From: Bacteroides sp.
GTDB taxonomy: Bacteria; Bacteroidota; Bacteroidia; Bacteroidales; Muribaculaceae
DNA length: 9,762 bases
Assembly (NCBI GenBank): GCA_014801595.1
Contig: JAAVDV010000035.1
Location: forward strand, 26,759-36,520
Direction of reading: 5' to 3'
Position 1 is the stretch's first letter; the number at the start of each line of letters is the position of its first letter. A program made the translations under genes and the position numbers. Below the pieces are notes generated by a model. That model ran no database searches and had not been told where the DNA came from. It worked only from the letters and a program-made list of their open reading frames with translations. This document shows, piece after piece, positions 1-7,148 of the stretch.

Positions 1-1899
1 CATTCCGTTCACATCGTAAACCTCAATGTCATCCTCAGTATTGATTTCATCGACACCGACCGACTTACCGTTTACCTTAATAGTGAATACGAATATTTCA
101 CTGTCCTCATACACCGTGTCAGCCCAGCGGAAGCTACCTGCAGGGATAACAATCGTATACTCGCCGGTTGCTGTGATTTCCTCGTCAAGCGTGATTACCA
201 TAGTGTCCCAGTTTGCGGTTGCTGACACTGCGACGGGGGTATCGTTGATAAGGATGTAGTTCAATTCATTGGTAACAGAAATATCGGAATAGTCTGTAGT
301 GACAATAATCTTGTTCAGTTTATCAACCTCGGAATCGGGTTCCGGCGATACATGGAAACCGGTGGGTATATATGTTTCACCCGAGATCGGTTCATCAGGC
401 TTACCCGGATTGGGATCAACAGGTGAGCTATCCTCTGAAATCCATACGGTCCACTTGAATTCACCACTTTGAAATGTATCGCCATAGAATGTAAAGAATC
501 CGGCAGGAAGATTTATTTCATATTCACCGGGTAACATGATTGTATCTGCCAATGTAAGAGTAAGAATCTCATCGTCATCACCGGTCACAGTTGCCGTGTA
601 CTTCACATTGTTTCCATTGATATAGAGGGGGGAGTCCTCAACTAATCCGATTTCTCCAAGACGTGTCGATTCAATGACAAGTTCCGCTATCTTGTCGACC
701 TTGGACCCATTAGCGGGAGTAACTTCAAAATTGGTTGGTATAACCGCATCCGGGGTCTCCTCGACGGGATCATCGCTTCCGGTCTCGCCAATTGAAATAA
801 CCCATTTGAAATCTGAGCTTACGAGATCTCCATAATATGTAAAGAATCCTTTGGGCAAGAAAATCGAATATTCCCCCTCCTGATCTATCAATGTATCCAG
901 AGTTATCTCCAGTGTTTCATCATCATCAATTATTGATGCGACGAAGCCCACTGATTTCCCATTTATATAGAGTTTTGAACCTTCTACATACGCCAAATCT
1001 CCAAGAATCGTATTGGAAATCGTAATCACTGAAAGATTTTCAACATTGGCGCCATCCGGAGGAGTCACCTTGAATCCACTCGGAATAGTAGTATTTTCCG
1101 GTTCCTCAGGAGCAGAGGGATTATCATCACCGGAAGTAGTCTCCTTTATATTCACAACCCATTTGAATTCTGAATTCTCATATACGTCCCAATACATATT
1201 CTCATATGTGAAGACTCCCGCAGGCACCTCAATATTATATACCCCTGTTTCGGTGAGCGGCTCCTGGAGTGTCAATGTGATTGAGGAATCTGTCGTGGTA
1301 GCGTTCACCTCCACACCCTTGCCGTTGACTATGATTTTAAATGAGTCGCTTTTAGCTGAGAATGACTCATATTCCATCCTGCCATCGGATATCGTGAGAG
1401 CAGTGACTGCCTTCACAGTTTCACCATCAGCAGGATTTACATTAAATCCGGCAGGTATGGAAGTCTCAAAGGATTCTGCGTCCTCATCACCATCCTCGCT
1501 ATTCTTGACGGTTACATCCCATTCGAACATCTCCGAGACAGATAGGTCTTCTCCATAATATAAATATGTGAAGAACCCTGCCGGCACATTGATGTTATAT
1601 CTGCCGTTGGTAGTTATAGGTGTTGCAAGCGTGATGACGATAGTATCATCAGGATAACCATTATTCGATTCATAGCTCACGGTGTAAGGAGTAGCATTAC
1701 CATTGATCAGAAGATCCACTCCCTCTTCAGCACGAAATGTGTCGCTGTAGGTGCCATTGTCGATTTTGATTACACCGAGTTCTTCAACTGTGGAGCCGTC
1801 GGAAGGATTTACATTCCACCATACGGGAATTGATTTTGCCTGCCCCGAGACTCCCAGTAGGATCCCGACCGCAAGCAGAAATAAGTTAAGTTTTTTCAT
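1..1899 (-). CDS. Secreted protein of five Ig-like repeats, 3' end beyond left edge (partial)
   Basis: The frame is open from the ATG at 1897-1899 to the left edge, giving 633 residues with no stop. Residues 1-21 form a typical signal peptide: MKK, a hydrophobic core LFLLAVGILLGV, then SGQA with cleavage likely after A21. Five repeats follow, starting at I24, I148, I272, I387 and I511. Each opens with I-P-x-x-F/W-x-V-x-P, has L-Y/I-I-N-G in the middle, then T-L-T-L and P-A-G-F-F-T-Y, and closes with E-F-K-W-x-V. Acidic, Pro/Ser-rich linkers join them. The pattern resembles SbsA-type bacterial Ig-like modules, but that family name is from memory. The visible C-terminus (V-G-V-D-E-I-N ... I-E-V-Y-D-V-N-G-M) looks like the start of a Bacteroidetes C-terminal sorting/anchoring tail, so little of the protein may be missing. 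I infer an exported, probably surface or periplasmic, structural or adhesive protein. No catalytic motif is visible. An upstream TAnnTTTG element suggests its own promoter. Confidence 0.85.
   Translation of the reverse strand, partial: MKKLNLFLLAVGILLGVSGQAKSIPVWWNVNPSDGSTVEELGVIKIDNGTYSDTFRAEEGVDLLINGNATPYTVSYESNNGYPDDTIVITLATPITTNGRYNINVPAGFFTYLYYGEDLSVSEMFEWDVTVKNSEDGDEDAESFETSIPAGFNVNPADGETVKAVTALTISDGRMEYESFSAKSDSFKIIVNGKGVEVNATTTDSSITLTLQEPLTETGVYNIEVPAGVFTYENMYWDVYENSEFKWVVNIKETTSGDDNPSAPEEPENTTIPSGFKVTPPDGANVENLSVITISNTILGDLAYVEGSKLYINGKSVGFVASIIDDDETLEITLDTLIDQEGEYSIFLPKGFFTYYGDLVSSDFKWVISIGETGSDDPVEETPDAVIPTNFEVTPANGSKVDKIAELVIESTRLGEIGLVEDSPLYINGNNVKYTATVTGDDDEILTLTLADTIMLPGEYEINLPAGFFTFYGDTFQSGEFKWTVWISEDSSPVDPNPGKPDEPISGETYIPTGFHVSPEPDSEVDKLNKIIVTTDYSDISVTNELNYILINDTPVAVSATANWDTMVITLDEEITATGEYTIVIPAGSFRWADTVYEDSEIFVFTIKVNGKSVGVDEINTEDDIEVYDVNGM
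73..1830 (-). repeat. Five tandem protein-level Ig-like repeats
   Basis: The repeats span residues about 24-131, 148-251, 272-370, 387-487 and 511-609 of the secreted protein, at 115-124 residue spacing. Shared landmarks are P-x-D/N-G near the start, I-N-G, T-L/T-L-T-L, P-A-G-F-F-T-Y-Y-G-D and F-K-W-V. Repeats 3 and 4 are closest to the consensus. Repeat 1 (W-W-N-V-N-P) and repeat 5 (P-E-P-D-S-E, S-F-R-W-A-D, I-F-V-F-T-I) diverge most, as expected at array ends. The copies are similar in protein but clearly different in DNA, so this is an old duplication rather than a recent tandem expansion. Confidence 0.8.
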
Positions 1900-1937
1900 A
1901 CGTTGATAATGTTTGAAAGATTAGCTAAACACTGAAG

Positions 1938-1945
1938 CAAAATTA
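1938..1945 (-). promoter_or_regulatory. Promoter -7 element (TAnnTTTG) upstream of the secreted repeat protein
   Basis: Read on the minus strand these bases are TAATTTTG, an exact match to the Bacteroidetes -7 consensus TAnnTTTG. Transcription would begin a few bases downstream and leave a leader of roughly 30 nt before the ATG at 1899. I see no convincing TTTG -33 partner at the usual 19-21 base spacing, so the call rests on one element plus its position. Confidence 0.45.
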
Positions 1946-2030
1946 TGAAATGTGACACGTTTTATTATTAAAACACTTCCATATTTATGTTTATATTTAT
2001 AAATTCTTCTACAAATACGCCCCTAATAGA

Positions 2031-2084
2031 CAACAAATGTAAACGCCGGGGAGTGGATATACTCCCCGGCGTTTACATTTGTTG
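2031..2084 (-). terminator. Perfect 24-bp inverted repeat, probable terminator of the regulator gene
   Basis: Arms at 2031-2054 and 2061-2084 are exact reverse complements around a 6-base loop (2055-2060). The inner stem is GC-rich (CGCCGGGGAGT) and the outer stem AT-rich (CAACAAATGTAAA on one side, TTTACATTTGTTG on the other), so the descending arm on either strand is T-rich. It starts 12 bases past the regulator's stop and about 85 bases before the presumed promoter of the next gene. There is no pure T-run after the stem. The symmetric shape would work on both strands. Confidence 0.7.
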
Positions 2085-2095
2085 CAAGTTGGAAT

Positions 2096-3871
2096 TTAAT
2101 CCTTATTTTCAGATTCTTTCTTAAGAAGACGCATATATTCTGATGGAAGCATACCTATATTCAGACGGAAAGCTTTTACAAACGTCGCCCTTGTATTAAA
2201 CCCGACTGATTCACTGATTGCCTCTATCGTAAGATGACCATACTCCTCAGAATCTGCCATTCTTCTGCACACCTCCTGAATTCTATAACGGTTGAGAAGA
2301 TTGCCAAATGACATTCCATAGTGTTCATTGACTATACGTGATATATAGCTTGTATTCGAACCGACAAGAGACGTCAACTTTTGAAGTGAAAAATTACTAT
2401 CACATATTTTATCCATGTTCCCCAAAACCTCCTCTATCTTTCCAATCAACATATGCCGGGTCTCATCGGTCATCGAACTATCGCGATATTTTCTCTTAGC
2501 TTCTCCTTCCTCTGCTTTGTCCGGCTCATCTGACTTTGATGATTCCAATTCTTCAGCAATTTCTATATTTTGTTTCAACTCTTTTTCTTCGTATTCTTTC
2601 TCCTCTTTTTTGATGACAGATGCAGATGGTTGGATATGCAACAATGGCTGAAGCTGATCGAAAATAACCTTATTCTTTAATTTCAAATCCCTATTTTTTC
2701 TTGTAATAATAAATGACACGATGGATAAACCTACAACGATAATGAGCGAAAAAATCAGCCAAAGCCAAATCAACTGACGCTCCTCCTCTATTTTTCGGGC
2801 ATTCTGTTTGATGTCATCCAGTTCCAGTTCTATTCGTGTCGGTTCAAGCGCCACAACATCCCGCATCAACGAATCTTTTGCTTCAAAGTATTTTATCCGA
2901 TAATAGTCCGACATTGTTTGATTACCCCCAAACGAACTATATTTTGCCAGCAAATCATACACCTCCATATGTACATCTGAATCACTGACTCCACTATTAT
3001 CCATAAGTATCCAGCGAATACAGTCAATCGCTTCATCATACTTCTTCTCGGCAAGAGCAACGGCAGACAAGCATACATCAGCCATGTATTTCTCACGAGG
3101 AGCGGATAACCCAATGGAATCGCGCATCTCTATGAAGGCCTTTCTCGCATCATCGAAATTACCCTCAGCCAACGCATCAGTGCCGACGCAAAGCAAGTTA
3201 GTAAACTGGTAATCCATCGTTTTGGGAGGAATGGAATACCTTAGAATATCTCTTGTCTTATCGTTCAATTGTTTATCTATACTGAAGGGCAGGCTCATCA
3301 TAGCCATATTGATGTAGGCGGAACATACAATATCCCAGCTTTTAGACGCAATACTCATCTGTAATGATTTCTCATATAACTCCCGACTGCGTTTCAGTGA
3401 GGATTTATCCTTTGCCGGGAATATATAATCATACATATTGAATAAATTACCGAGATTAAGTAGAACCAATGAACATTCCTTCATGTTATTGTTCTTCTCA
3501 AAGATTGTCTGTGCTTCAGCAAGACATTGATATGCCCTTATATTGTCCCTATAATTGATATAATAACATTGCCCCATCTCTGACAGACTTTTCCCGACTA
3601 TCTCATGAGTGGCTATATCGTTCGTGTTCCTGTAGGTTTCAACAAGCATTGAATAGCATATAAGCGCGCTGTCAAGTTTTGAACTTTTCTGATATGCCTG
3701 GGCTTTTTCAAACAATTCTTCTGCCGTATCTTCTACGAACGGCATTATCTTGGATGCAGTCTTTAATGCGGCATAGGATTGGAGGGAGAGGAATAGGGAT
3801 ATCAATGTGACTATGGTATTTTTTAGAGCGTGCATGACATTACTTGAATTTTCTATTGGGTTAGGTTTCAT
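2096..3871 (-). CDS. Membrane-anchored TPR-domain transcriptional regulator with AraC-type HTH
   Basis: This 591-residue protein appears to be a one-component transmembrane regulator. Residues 1-35 hold a signal or anchor segment (TIVTLISLFLSLQSYA). Residues about 48-345 are helical, TPR-like repeats (for example A-x-A-Y-Q-K-S-S-K-L-D-S-A-L and L-N-L-G-N-L) that should lie in the periplasm. A transmembrane helix spans about 367-391 (LIWLWLIFSLIIVVGL) and is followed by RKNRDLK on the cytoplasmic side. A highly charged Glu/Lys linker covers about 420-465. An AraC-family domain fills about 485-588 with both helix-turn-helix units: L-Q-K-L-T-S-L-V-G-S-N-T-S-Y-I-S-R, then A-I-S-E-S-V-G-F-N-T-R-A-T-F-V-K-A-F-R. 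I infer that periplasmic sensing is coupled to DNA binding at the membrane; ligand and targets are unknown. I keep the outermost ATG. An internal ATG at 3835 (M13) gives a tidier signal peptide and fits the upstream promoter element better. The neighbouring secreted repeat protein, in the same direction, is a candidate target. Confidence 0.88.
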   Translation of the reverse strand: MKPNPIENSSNVMHALKNTIVTLISLFLSLQSYAALKTASKIMPFVEDTAEELFEKAQAYQKSSKLDSALICYSMLVETYRNTNDIATHEIVGKSLSEMGQCYYINYRDNIRAYQCLAEAQTIFEKNNNMKECSLVLLNLGNLFNMYDYIFPAKDKSSLKRSRELYEKSLQMSIASKSWDIVCSAYINMAMMSLPFSIDKQLNDKTRDILRYSIPPKTMDYQFTNLLCVGTDALAEGNFDDARKAFIEMRDSIGLSAPREKYMADVCLSAVALAEKKYDEAIDCIRWILMDNSGVSDSDVHMEVYDLLAKYSSFGGNQTMSDYYRIKYFEAKDSLMRDVVALEPTRIELELDDIKQNARKIEEERQLIWLWLIFSLIIVVGLSIVSFIITRKNRDLKLKNKVIFDQLQPLLHIQPSASVIKKEEKEYEEKELKQNIEIAEELESSKSDEPDKAEEGEAKRKYRDSSMTDETRHMLIGKIEEVLGNMDKICDSNFSLQKLTSLVGSNTSYISRIVNEHYGMSFGNLLNRYRIQEVCRRMADSEEYGHLTIEAISESVGFNTRATFVKAFRLNIGMLPSEYMRLLKKESENKD

Positions 3872-3875
3872 TTTA

Positions 3876-3883
3876 CAAAGTTA
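3876..3883 (-). promoter_or_regulatory. Promoter -7 element (TAnnTTTG) upstream of the TPR/AraC regulator
   Basis: The minus strand reads TAACTTTG, an exact match to TAnnTTTG, ending only 4 bases before the first ATG. If functional, transcription would start at about 3872-3869, on top of that ATG. Translation would then be leaderless from 3871, or would begin at the ATG at 3835 with a leader of about 35 nt. No clear TTTG -33 box is visible at the normal spacing. Confidence 0.4.
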
Positions 3884-3998
3884 AGTGAATTTTTCGAATC
3901 ACTATACATCTCAACCGGTATTATGTGGTGGTTTATCATTAGATGAAGTGTGAACTATGCCCGAATTTATAAATCAAAACTTCTATTCTATGCGTATA

Positions 3999-4030
3999 TT
4001 TGTGTTGTATTGTCGACTTAGATATTTTTG
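3999..4030 (+). promoter_or_regulatory. Promoter-like TTTG-N20-TAnnTTTG match on the plus strand
   Basis: TTTG at 3999-4002 is followed after 20 bases by TATTTTTG at 4023-4030, matching both Bacteroidetes promoter boxes at acceptable spacing. It points right, against every gene in the window, and would give a transcript from about 4035 into the 3' end of the antiporter gene on the antisense side. No protein gene lies downstream. The region is AT-rich, so a chance match is quite possible. Confidence 0.25.
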
Positions 4031-4151
4031 TGGAAGATTTCGGGATTGAGTTTTTTTAGATCCCATCCCTCATTATAAATACGAGCAGATACGAATTTTA
4101 TATATGTTATTATTGATGTTGATTGGTGAATGGTGACACCAATTTAGGTGG

Positions 4152-4179
4152 CAGAGCCTCCCCGCTTGGGGAGGCTCTG
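4152..4179 (-). terminator. Terminator hairpin of the ion-transport operon
   Basis: Arms at 4152-4163 and 4168-4179 form a perfect 12-bp GC-rich stem (CAGAGCCTCCCC pairing with GGGGAGGCTCTG) closed by a 4-base loop. It lies 18 bases past the TAA/stop end of the last operon gene at 4198. No long T-run follows on the minus strand (it reads CCACCTAAATTGG), so factor-independent efficiency is uncertain, but position and strength fit an operon end. Confidence 0.7.
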
Positions 4180-4197
4180 ATTGCGATTGATATCGGA

Positions 4198-6408
4198 TTA
4201 TTTCATTCGGGGGAGGTAGTCGGCGTCACCGACTGCCCAGATGACGTCGCCGGGACGAAGGATGGTGTCGGGACGCGGCTCGAAGTAGTCGCCGTTGCGG
4301 TGCACCTTGATGAGCATACTCCGGAAATCATCGCGGATGTTGGTATCGCGGAGCGGCACGTCGACTATAGGTGAATTCGGAGTCAGAAGGATGCTGCGCA
4401 ATTCCACATGCTTGAATGGCACTATGCGCTCCGAGAAGTTCTGTTCGTCGCGCTCGATGTCATCGTTGAGGGCCTTTATCTGTTCGTCGTTGCCTATGAC
4501 TCCCAATATGTCGCCGGGGAAGATGCGGGTATCACCACCGGGCAGCGGAATCATCATCTGCCCGCGCTGTATGCTTGAGACGCTTACGCCATAGTCATGC
4601 CTTAAGCCTGAATCCTTCAGTCGGTCGCCCACGAATATACTGTTGGGGCCGACCTGTATATAGGCCTGATGTAGGTCGTCGACAAGGTTGTTGTTGCGTC
4701 CCGAGCGGGTATTTTCGCGTATGTTGAGGTTATCCATGAAGCGATCCTCCATCTTCTTATATCTCGACATGAGTTTGCTCGAAGCGAATATGAGAATCAA
4801 CATGAAGAAACATACCCCTACTATCCAGCCCACCACCGGACGATAGCTCAGAGTCACGAAATATACCGTGAACATCATCGCCACGACATAGCGCACTATC
4901 CGCATCGCCACGAGCGGAACATCGTAGAACGAAGCGGTCTGATGCAGTTTCATCCGTTCATCGGGTTTTGTGCTGCTGAACGACAGGGCCACCAGGAAGG
5001 GTGACATCGCCACAAGCGTAAGCACCGTTGCCGCCAGATGCCCCCACTCATGGAACATTCCCTCCATGAAGGGGAAGAAGTATTCACGCGACACGAGGAT
5101 GATGGCCAACAGGATGACGGAATAAAGCACTATGCGCCACATATATCGCCCGAGTATCTCACGCCACAGACGCTTCGTCTCGCTGGAATCGGCGGTCTGC
5201 TTGGAATAGCGGTCGATAAGGAAGTGGAGTCCCTTCGGCAGTCGCGGAAGCACCAGATTATAGGCCGGCTTGGCCATCTTGATGAAGTAGGGTGTGGTGA
5301 AGATAGTTATCACGGAGACGGCCACGATTATCGGGTAGAGACTCGGCTCAAGAACCCCCAGACTCATGCCGAGCGAGGCGATGATGAAGGAGAACTCGCC
5401 TATCTGCGTCAAGGTGAATCCGCTCTCCATAGCCACCTTCAACGACTGGCCTGTCACGAGCATTCCGAGTGTGCCGAAGATTATCATACCTACGATCACG
5501 ACGACCGCCAGTATGAGTATCTCCCCCCAGTATGTCGCAAGCACGACGGGGTCTACCATCATGCCGACGGAGATGAAGAATACGGAACCGAAGAGATCCT
5601 TTACCGGCACCACCACATGTTCTATACGCTCGGCGGCCATCGTCCCGGCAAGAATCGATCCCATCACGAAGGCTCCGAGTTCAAGGGAGAATCCGCAGCT
5701 GACCGAGAATACCGCCATCGCGAAGCACAGGGCCATCGAGACCACCAACAGGGTCTCGTTGTTGAGATAACCCTTCAATCTCACGAGCATCGAGGGGATG
5801 ACATACACCCCGACGATAAACCATATGATGAGGAAGAAGAGTAACTTGCCGACGCTGAACAGCAACTCCATCCCCTTCACATCTCCCATTGCAAGCGATG
5901 ACAGCAACACGAGCATAAGCACCGCGAAGAGGTCCTCGATGATGAGCACCGACAATACCATCGTGGCGAATTTATTCTGCCTCAATCCCAAGTCGGTCAG
6001 CGATTTGAGAATAATCGTCGTCGACGACATCGAAATCATGCCTCCCAAGAAGATGCAGTTGATGGTGTTGAGATGAAGCAGACATCCGACGCCGAATCCG
6101 GCCAGGGTCATGCCGGTGATGATTATCAGCGCCGTCACTATCGCCGAACTTCCTGAATTCAACAGTTTCTTGAAGCTGAACTCCAGTCCGAGACAGAACA
6201 TAAGAATGACGATACCCAATTCGGCCCAGAATTCTATATTCTCCAGATTGGATATGGAAGGAAGATATGTAAATTTCGGACTCGCCAGGAAGCCGGCCAG
6301 TATATAGCCGAGGACAACAGGCTGCTTGAGTTTCTTGAAAAGCAGGGTGACTATGGATCCGAGCAACAGAATCCAGGCGAGATCGCCTATCAGGGCATTG
6401 GTATTCAT
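4198..6408 (-). CDS. CPA2-family cation/proton antiporter with two C-terminal TrkA_C domains
   Basis: This 736-residue inner-membrane protein should exchange a monovalent cation (K+ or Na+) for protons. The N-terminal 380 residues form a Na+/H+-exchanger domain of many membrane helices. Family landmarks are L-G-Y-I-L-A-G-F (33-40), G-I-V-I-L-M-F-C-L-G-L-E-F (65-77), S-M-S-S-T-T-I-I-L-K-S-L (126-137), I-I-E-D-L-F-A-V (156-163), where Asp159 is the expected ion-binding acid, F-F-I-S-V-G-M-M-V-D-P (277-287) and T-Q-I-G-E-F-S-F-I (334-342). A second membrane block with about four helices (about 422-545) is followed by two TrkA_C/RCK_C modules at about 573-650 and 668-736. Each ends in the typical P-G-D-I-L or P-G-D-V-I-W strand. 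I see no Rossmann-type RCK_N/TrkA_N domain. TrkA_C modules bind small regulatory ligands in related transporters, so ligand gating is an inference. The start overlaps the upstream mgtC-like stop as ATGA, implying translational coupling. Which cation is carried cannot be told. Confidence 0.88.
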   Translation of the reverse strand: MNTNALIGDLAWILLLGSIVTLLFKKLKQPVVLGYILAGFLASPKFTYLPSISNLENIEFWAELGIVILMFCLGLEFSFKKLLNSGSSAIVTALIIITGMTLAGFGVGCLLHLNTINCIFLGGMISMSSTTIILKSLTDLGLRQNKFATMVLSVLIIEDLFAVLMLVLLSSLAMGDVKGMELLFSVGKLLFFLIIWFIVGVYVIPSMLVRLKGYLNNETLLVVSMALCFAMAVFSVSCGFSLELGAFVMGSILAGTMAAERIEHVVVPVKDLFGSVFFISVGMMVDPVVLATYWGEILILAVVVIVGMIIFGTLGMLVTGQSLKVAMESGFTLTQIGEFSFIIASLGMSLGVLEPSLYPIIVAVSVITIFTTPYFIKMAKPAYNLVLPRLPKGLHFLIDRYSKQTADSSETKRLWREILGRYMWRIVLYSVILLAIILVSREYFFPFMEGMFHEWGHLAATVLTLVAMSPFLVALSFSSTKPDERMKLHQTASFYDVPLVAMRIVRYVVAMMFTVYFVTLSYRPVVGWIVGVCFFMLILIFASSKLMSRYKKMEDRFMDNLNIRENTRSGRNNNLVDDLHQAYIQVGPNSIFVGDRLKDSGLRHDYGVSVSSIQRGQMMIPLPGGDTRIFPGDILGVIGNDEQIKALNDDIERDEQNFSERIVPFKHVELRSILLTPNSPIVDVPLRDTNIRDDFRSMLIKVHRNGDYFEPRPDTILRPGDVIWAVGDADYLPRMK

Positions 6409-7121
6409 ATATCGGCTTGTGATGAAAGGGTTATCGATACGGTCGGCTCCACCATCCGCAACGCGGCGATGACCGGAAGGAAATCGGCATGGGAGTGGCC
6501 GAGCACAAGGAGGTTGAGGTCAGTGGAGTCTTTTTCGTAGTTATACTCCACGAAGTATGTGCTCAGGTGGACTCTATTGGCCCGAAGCACCTTCTTATAT
6601 GGTTCGAGGTCGGTGATGATACCGCGTATTTTCAGATTGATTGCCTTGCTCTCGGCGCCTACGCTCATTTTATGCTCATACCAGTCGAACATGACGAGCA
6701 CCATGAGAATCAACGCCGTCGTGCCGACCGACACGACGTACATGCCGACTCCGACAGCCATCCCGATGATGGCTGAAATCCAGATTCCGGCGGCTGTCGT
6801 CAGTCCTTTCACCGAACCCTTGGCCCTTATCATCGCGCCGCCACCGAGGAAACCTATTCCGGTGATGACCTGTGCCGCTATTCGACCCGGATCACCGTTC
6901 TTGAGTCCCATATAGACCTGCGGGACATATATGGATAGCAGCATGGCCAGACATGCCCCCATCGTGATGAGGGCGAATGTGCGTATGCCGGCTATCTGCC
7001 CCTTGCGTTTCCGCTCGGCTCCGATCACTACGCCGAGCGTCATGCTCAGCAACATGCGGAACACCGAATTGAGCAGCGTCACATCAAGGGAGTTGAGATC
7101 ATTATATATAGTCTGCCACAT
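6405..7121 (-). CDS. MgtC/SapB-family inner-membrane protein
   Basis: This 238-residue protein carries the full MgtC/SapB signature: L-G-V-V-I-G-A-E-R (29-37), A-G-I-R-T-F-A-L-I (44-52), D-P-x-R-I-A-A-Q-V-I-T-G-I-G-F-L-G-G-G (77-95) and K-G-L-T-T-A-A-G-I-W-I-S-A-I-I-G (105-120). These lie in four to five membrane helices over residues about 15-145. A soluble C-terminal domain (about 158-238) follows, longer than in the minimal SapB form and placed like the cytoplasmic ACT-like domain of MgtC. In well-studied bacteria MgtC helps growth at low magnesium and in macrophages and affects the F-type ATP synthase and membrane potential; it is not itself a Mg2+ pump. Whether that holds here is inference. 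It begins 27 bases after the preceding stop, behind an AT-rich leader (GAATAAATAA), and its TGA overlaps the next ATG by four bases. I avoid the symbol mgtC because family members differ in role. Confidence 0.9.
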   Translation of the reverse strand: MWQTIYNDLNSLDVTLLNSVFRMLLSMTLGVVIGAERKRKGQIAGIRTFALITMGACLAMLLSIYVPQVYMGLKNGDPGRIAAQVITGIGFLGGGAMIRAKGSVKGLTTAAGIWISAIIGMAVGVGMYVVSVGTTALILMVLVMFDWYEHKMSVGAESKAINLKIRGIITDLEPYKKVLRANRVHLSTYFVEYNYEKDSTDLNLLVLGHSHADFLPVIAALRMVEPTVSITLSSQADI

Positions 7122-7148
7122 TTATTTATTCTTTATTATCGGGGAAGA

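Larger units (their letters stand above)
3872..4197. other. AT-rich intergenic region, no gene seen
   Basis: These 326 bases separate the antiporter stop (4198) from the regulator start (3871). From right to left they hold the operon terminator hairpin (4152-4179), a short near-palindrome GGTGACACC (4132-4140), a plus-strand promoter-like match (3999-4030) and the minus-strand TAACTTTG near 3880. Neither strand has a convincing coding frame: a plus-strand frame starting TTG at 4123 runs into the reverse of the antiporter and looks like no protein family. I see no tRNA fold or riboswitch-like structure. Confidence 0.6.

Noticed and set aside
1013..1558. Plus-strand open frame opposite the secreted repeat protein
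   Set aside because: The Ser/Thr-rich translation is the shadow of the minus-strand repeats. The minus-strand frame has a signal peptide and five consistent repeats.
73..1830. CRISPR array or DNA-level tandem repeat in the left part
   Set aside because: The periodicity of about 345-372 bases is in the protein. DNA copies are diverged, with no short identical repeats or regular spacers.
4050..4065. T-run (seven T) after GGGATTGAG as a plus-strand terminator
   Set aside because: The only stem nearby (GGGAT with ATCCC) is 5 bp and encloses the T-run instead of preceding it.
4123..4374. Plus-strand open frame beginning TTG at the operon end
   Set aside because: It mostly overlaps the antiporter tail in reverse, includes the terminator hairpin, and shows no recognisable protein features.
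5038..5844. Long plus-strand open frame (268 codons) opposite the TrkA_C antiporter
   Set aside because: Its translation is full of His, Asp, Glu and Gly in a pattern expected from the reverse strand of hydrophobic codons. It lies wholly inside a gene with clear family motifs on the other strand.
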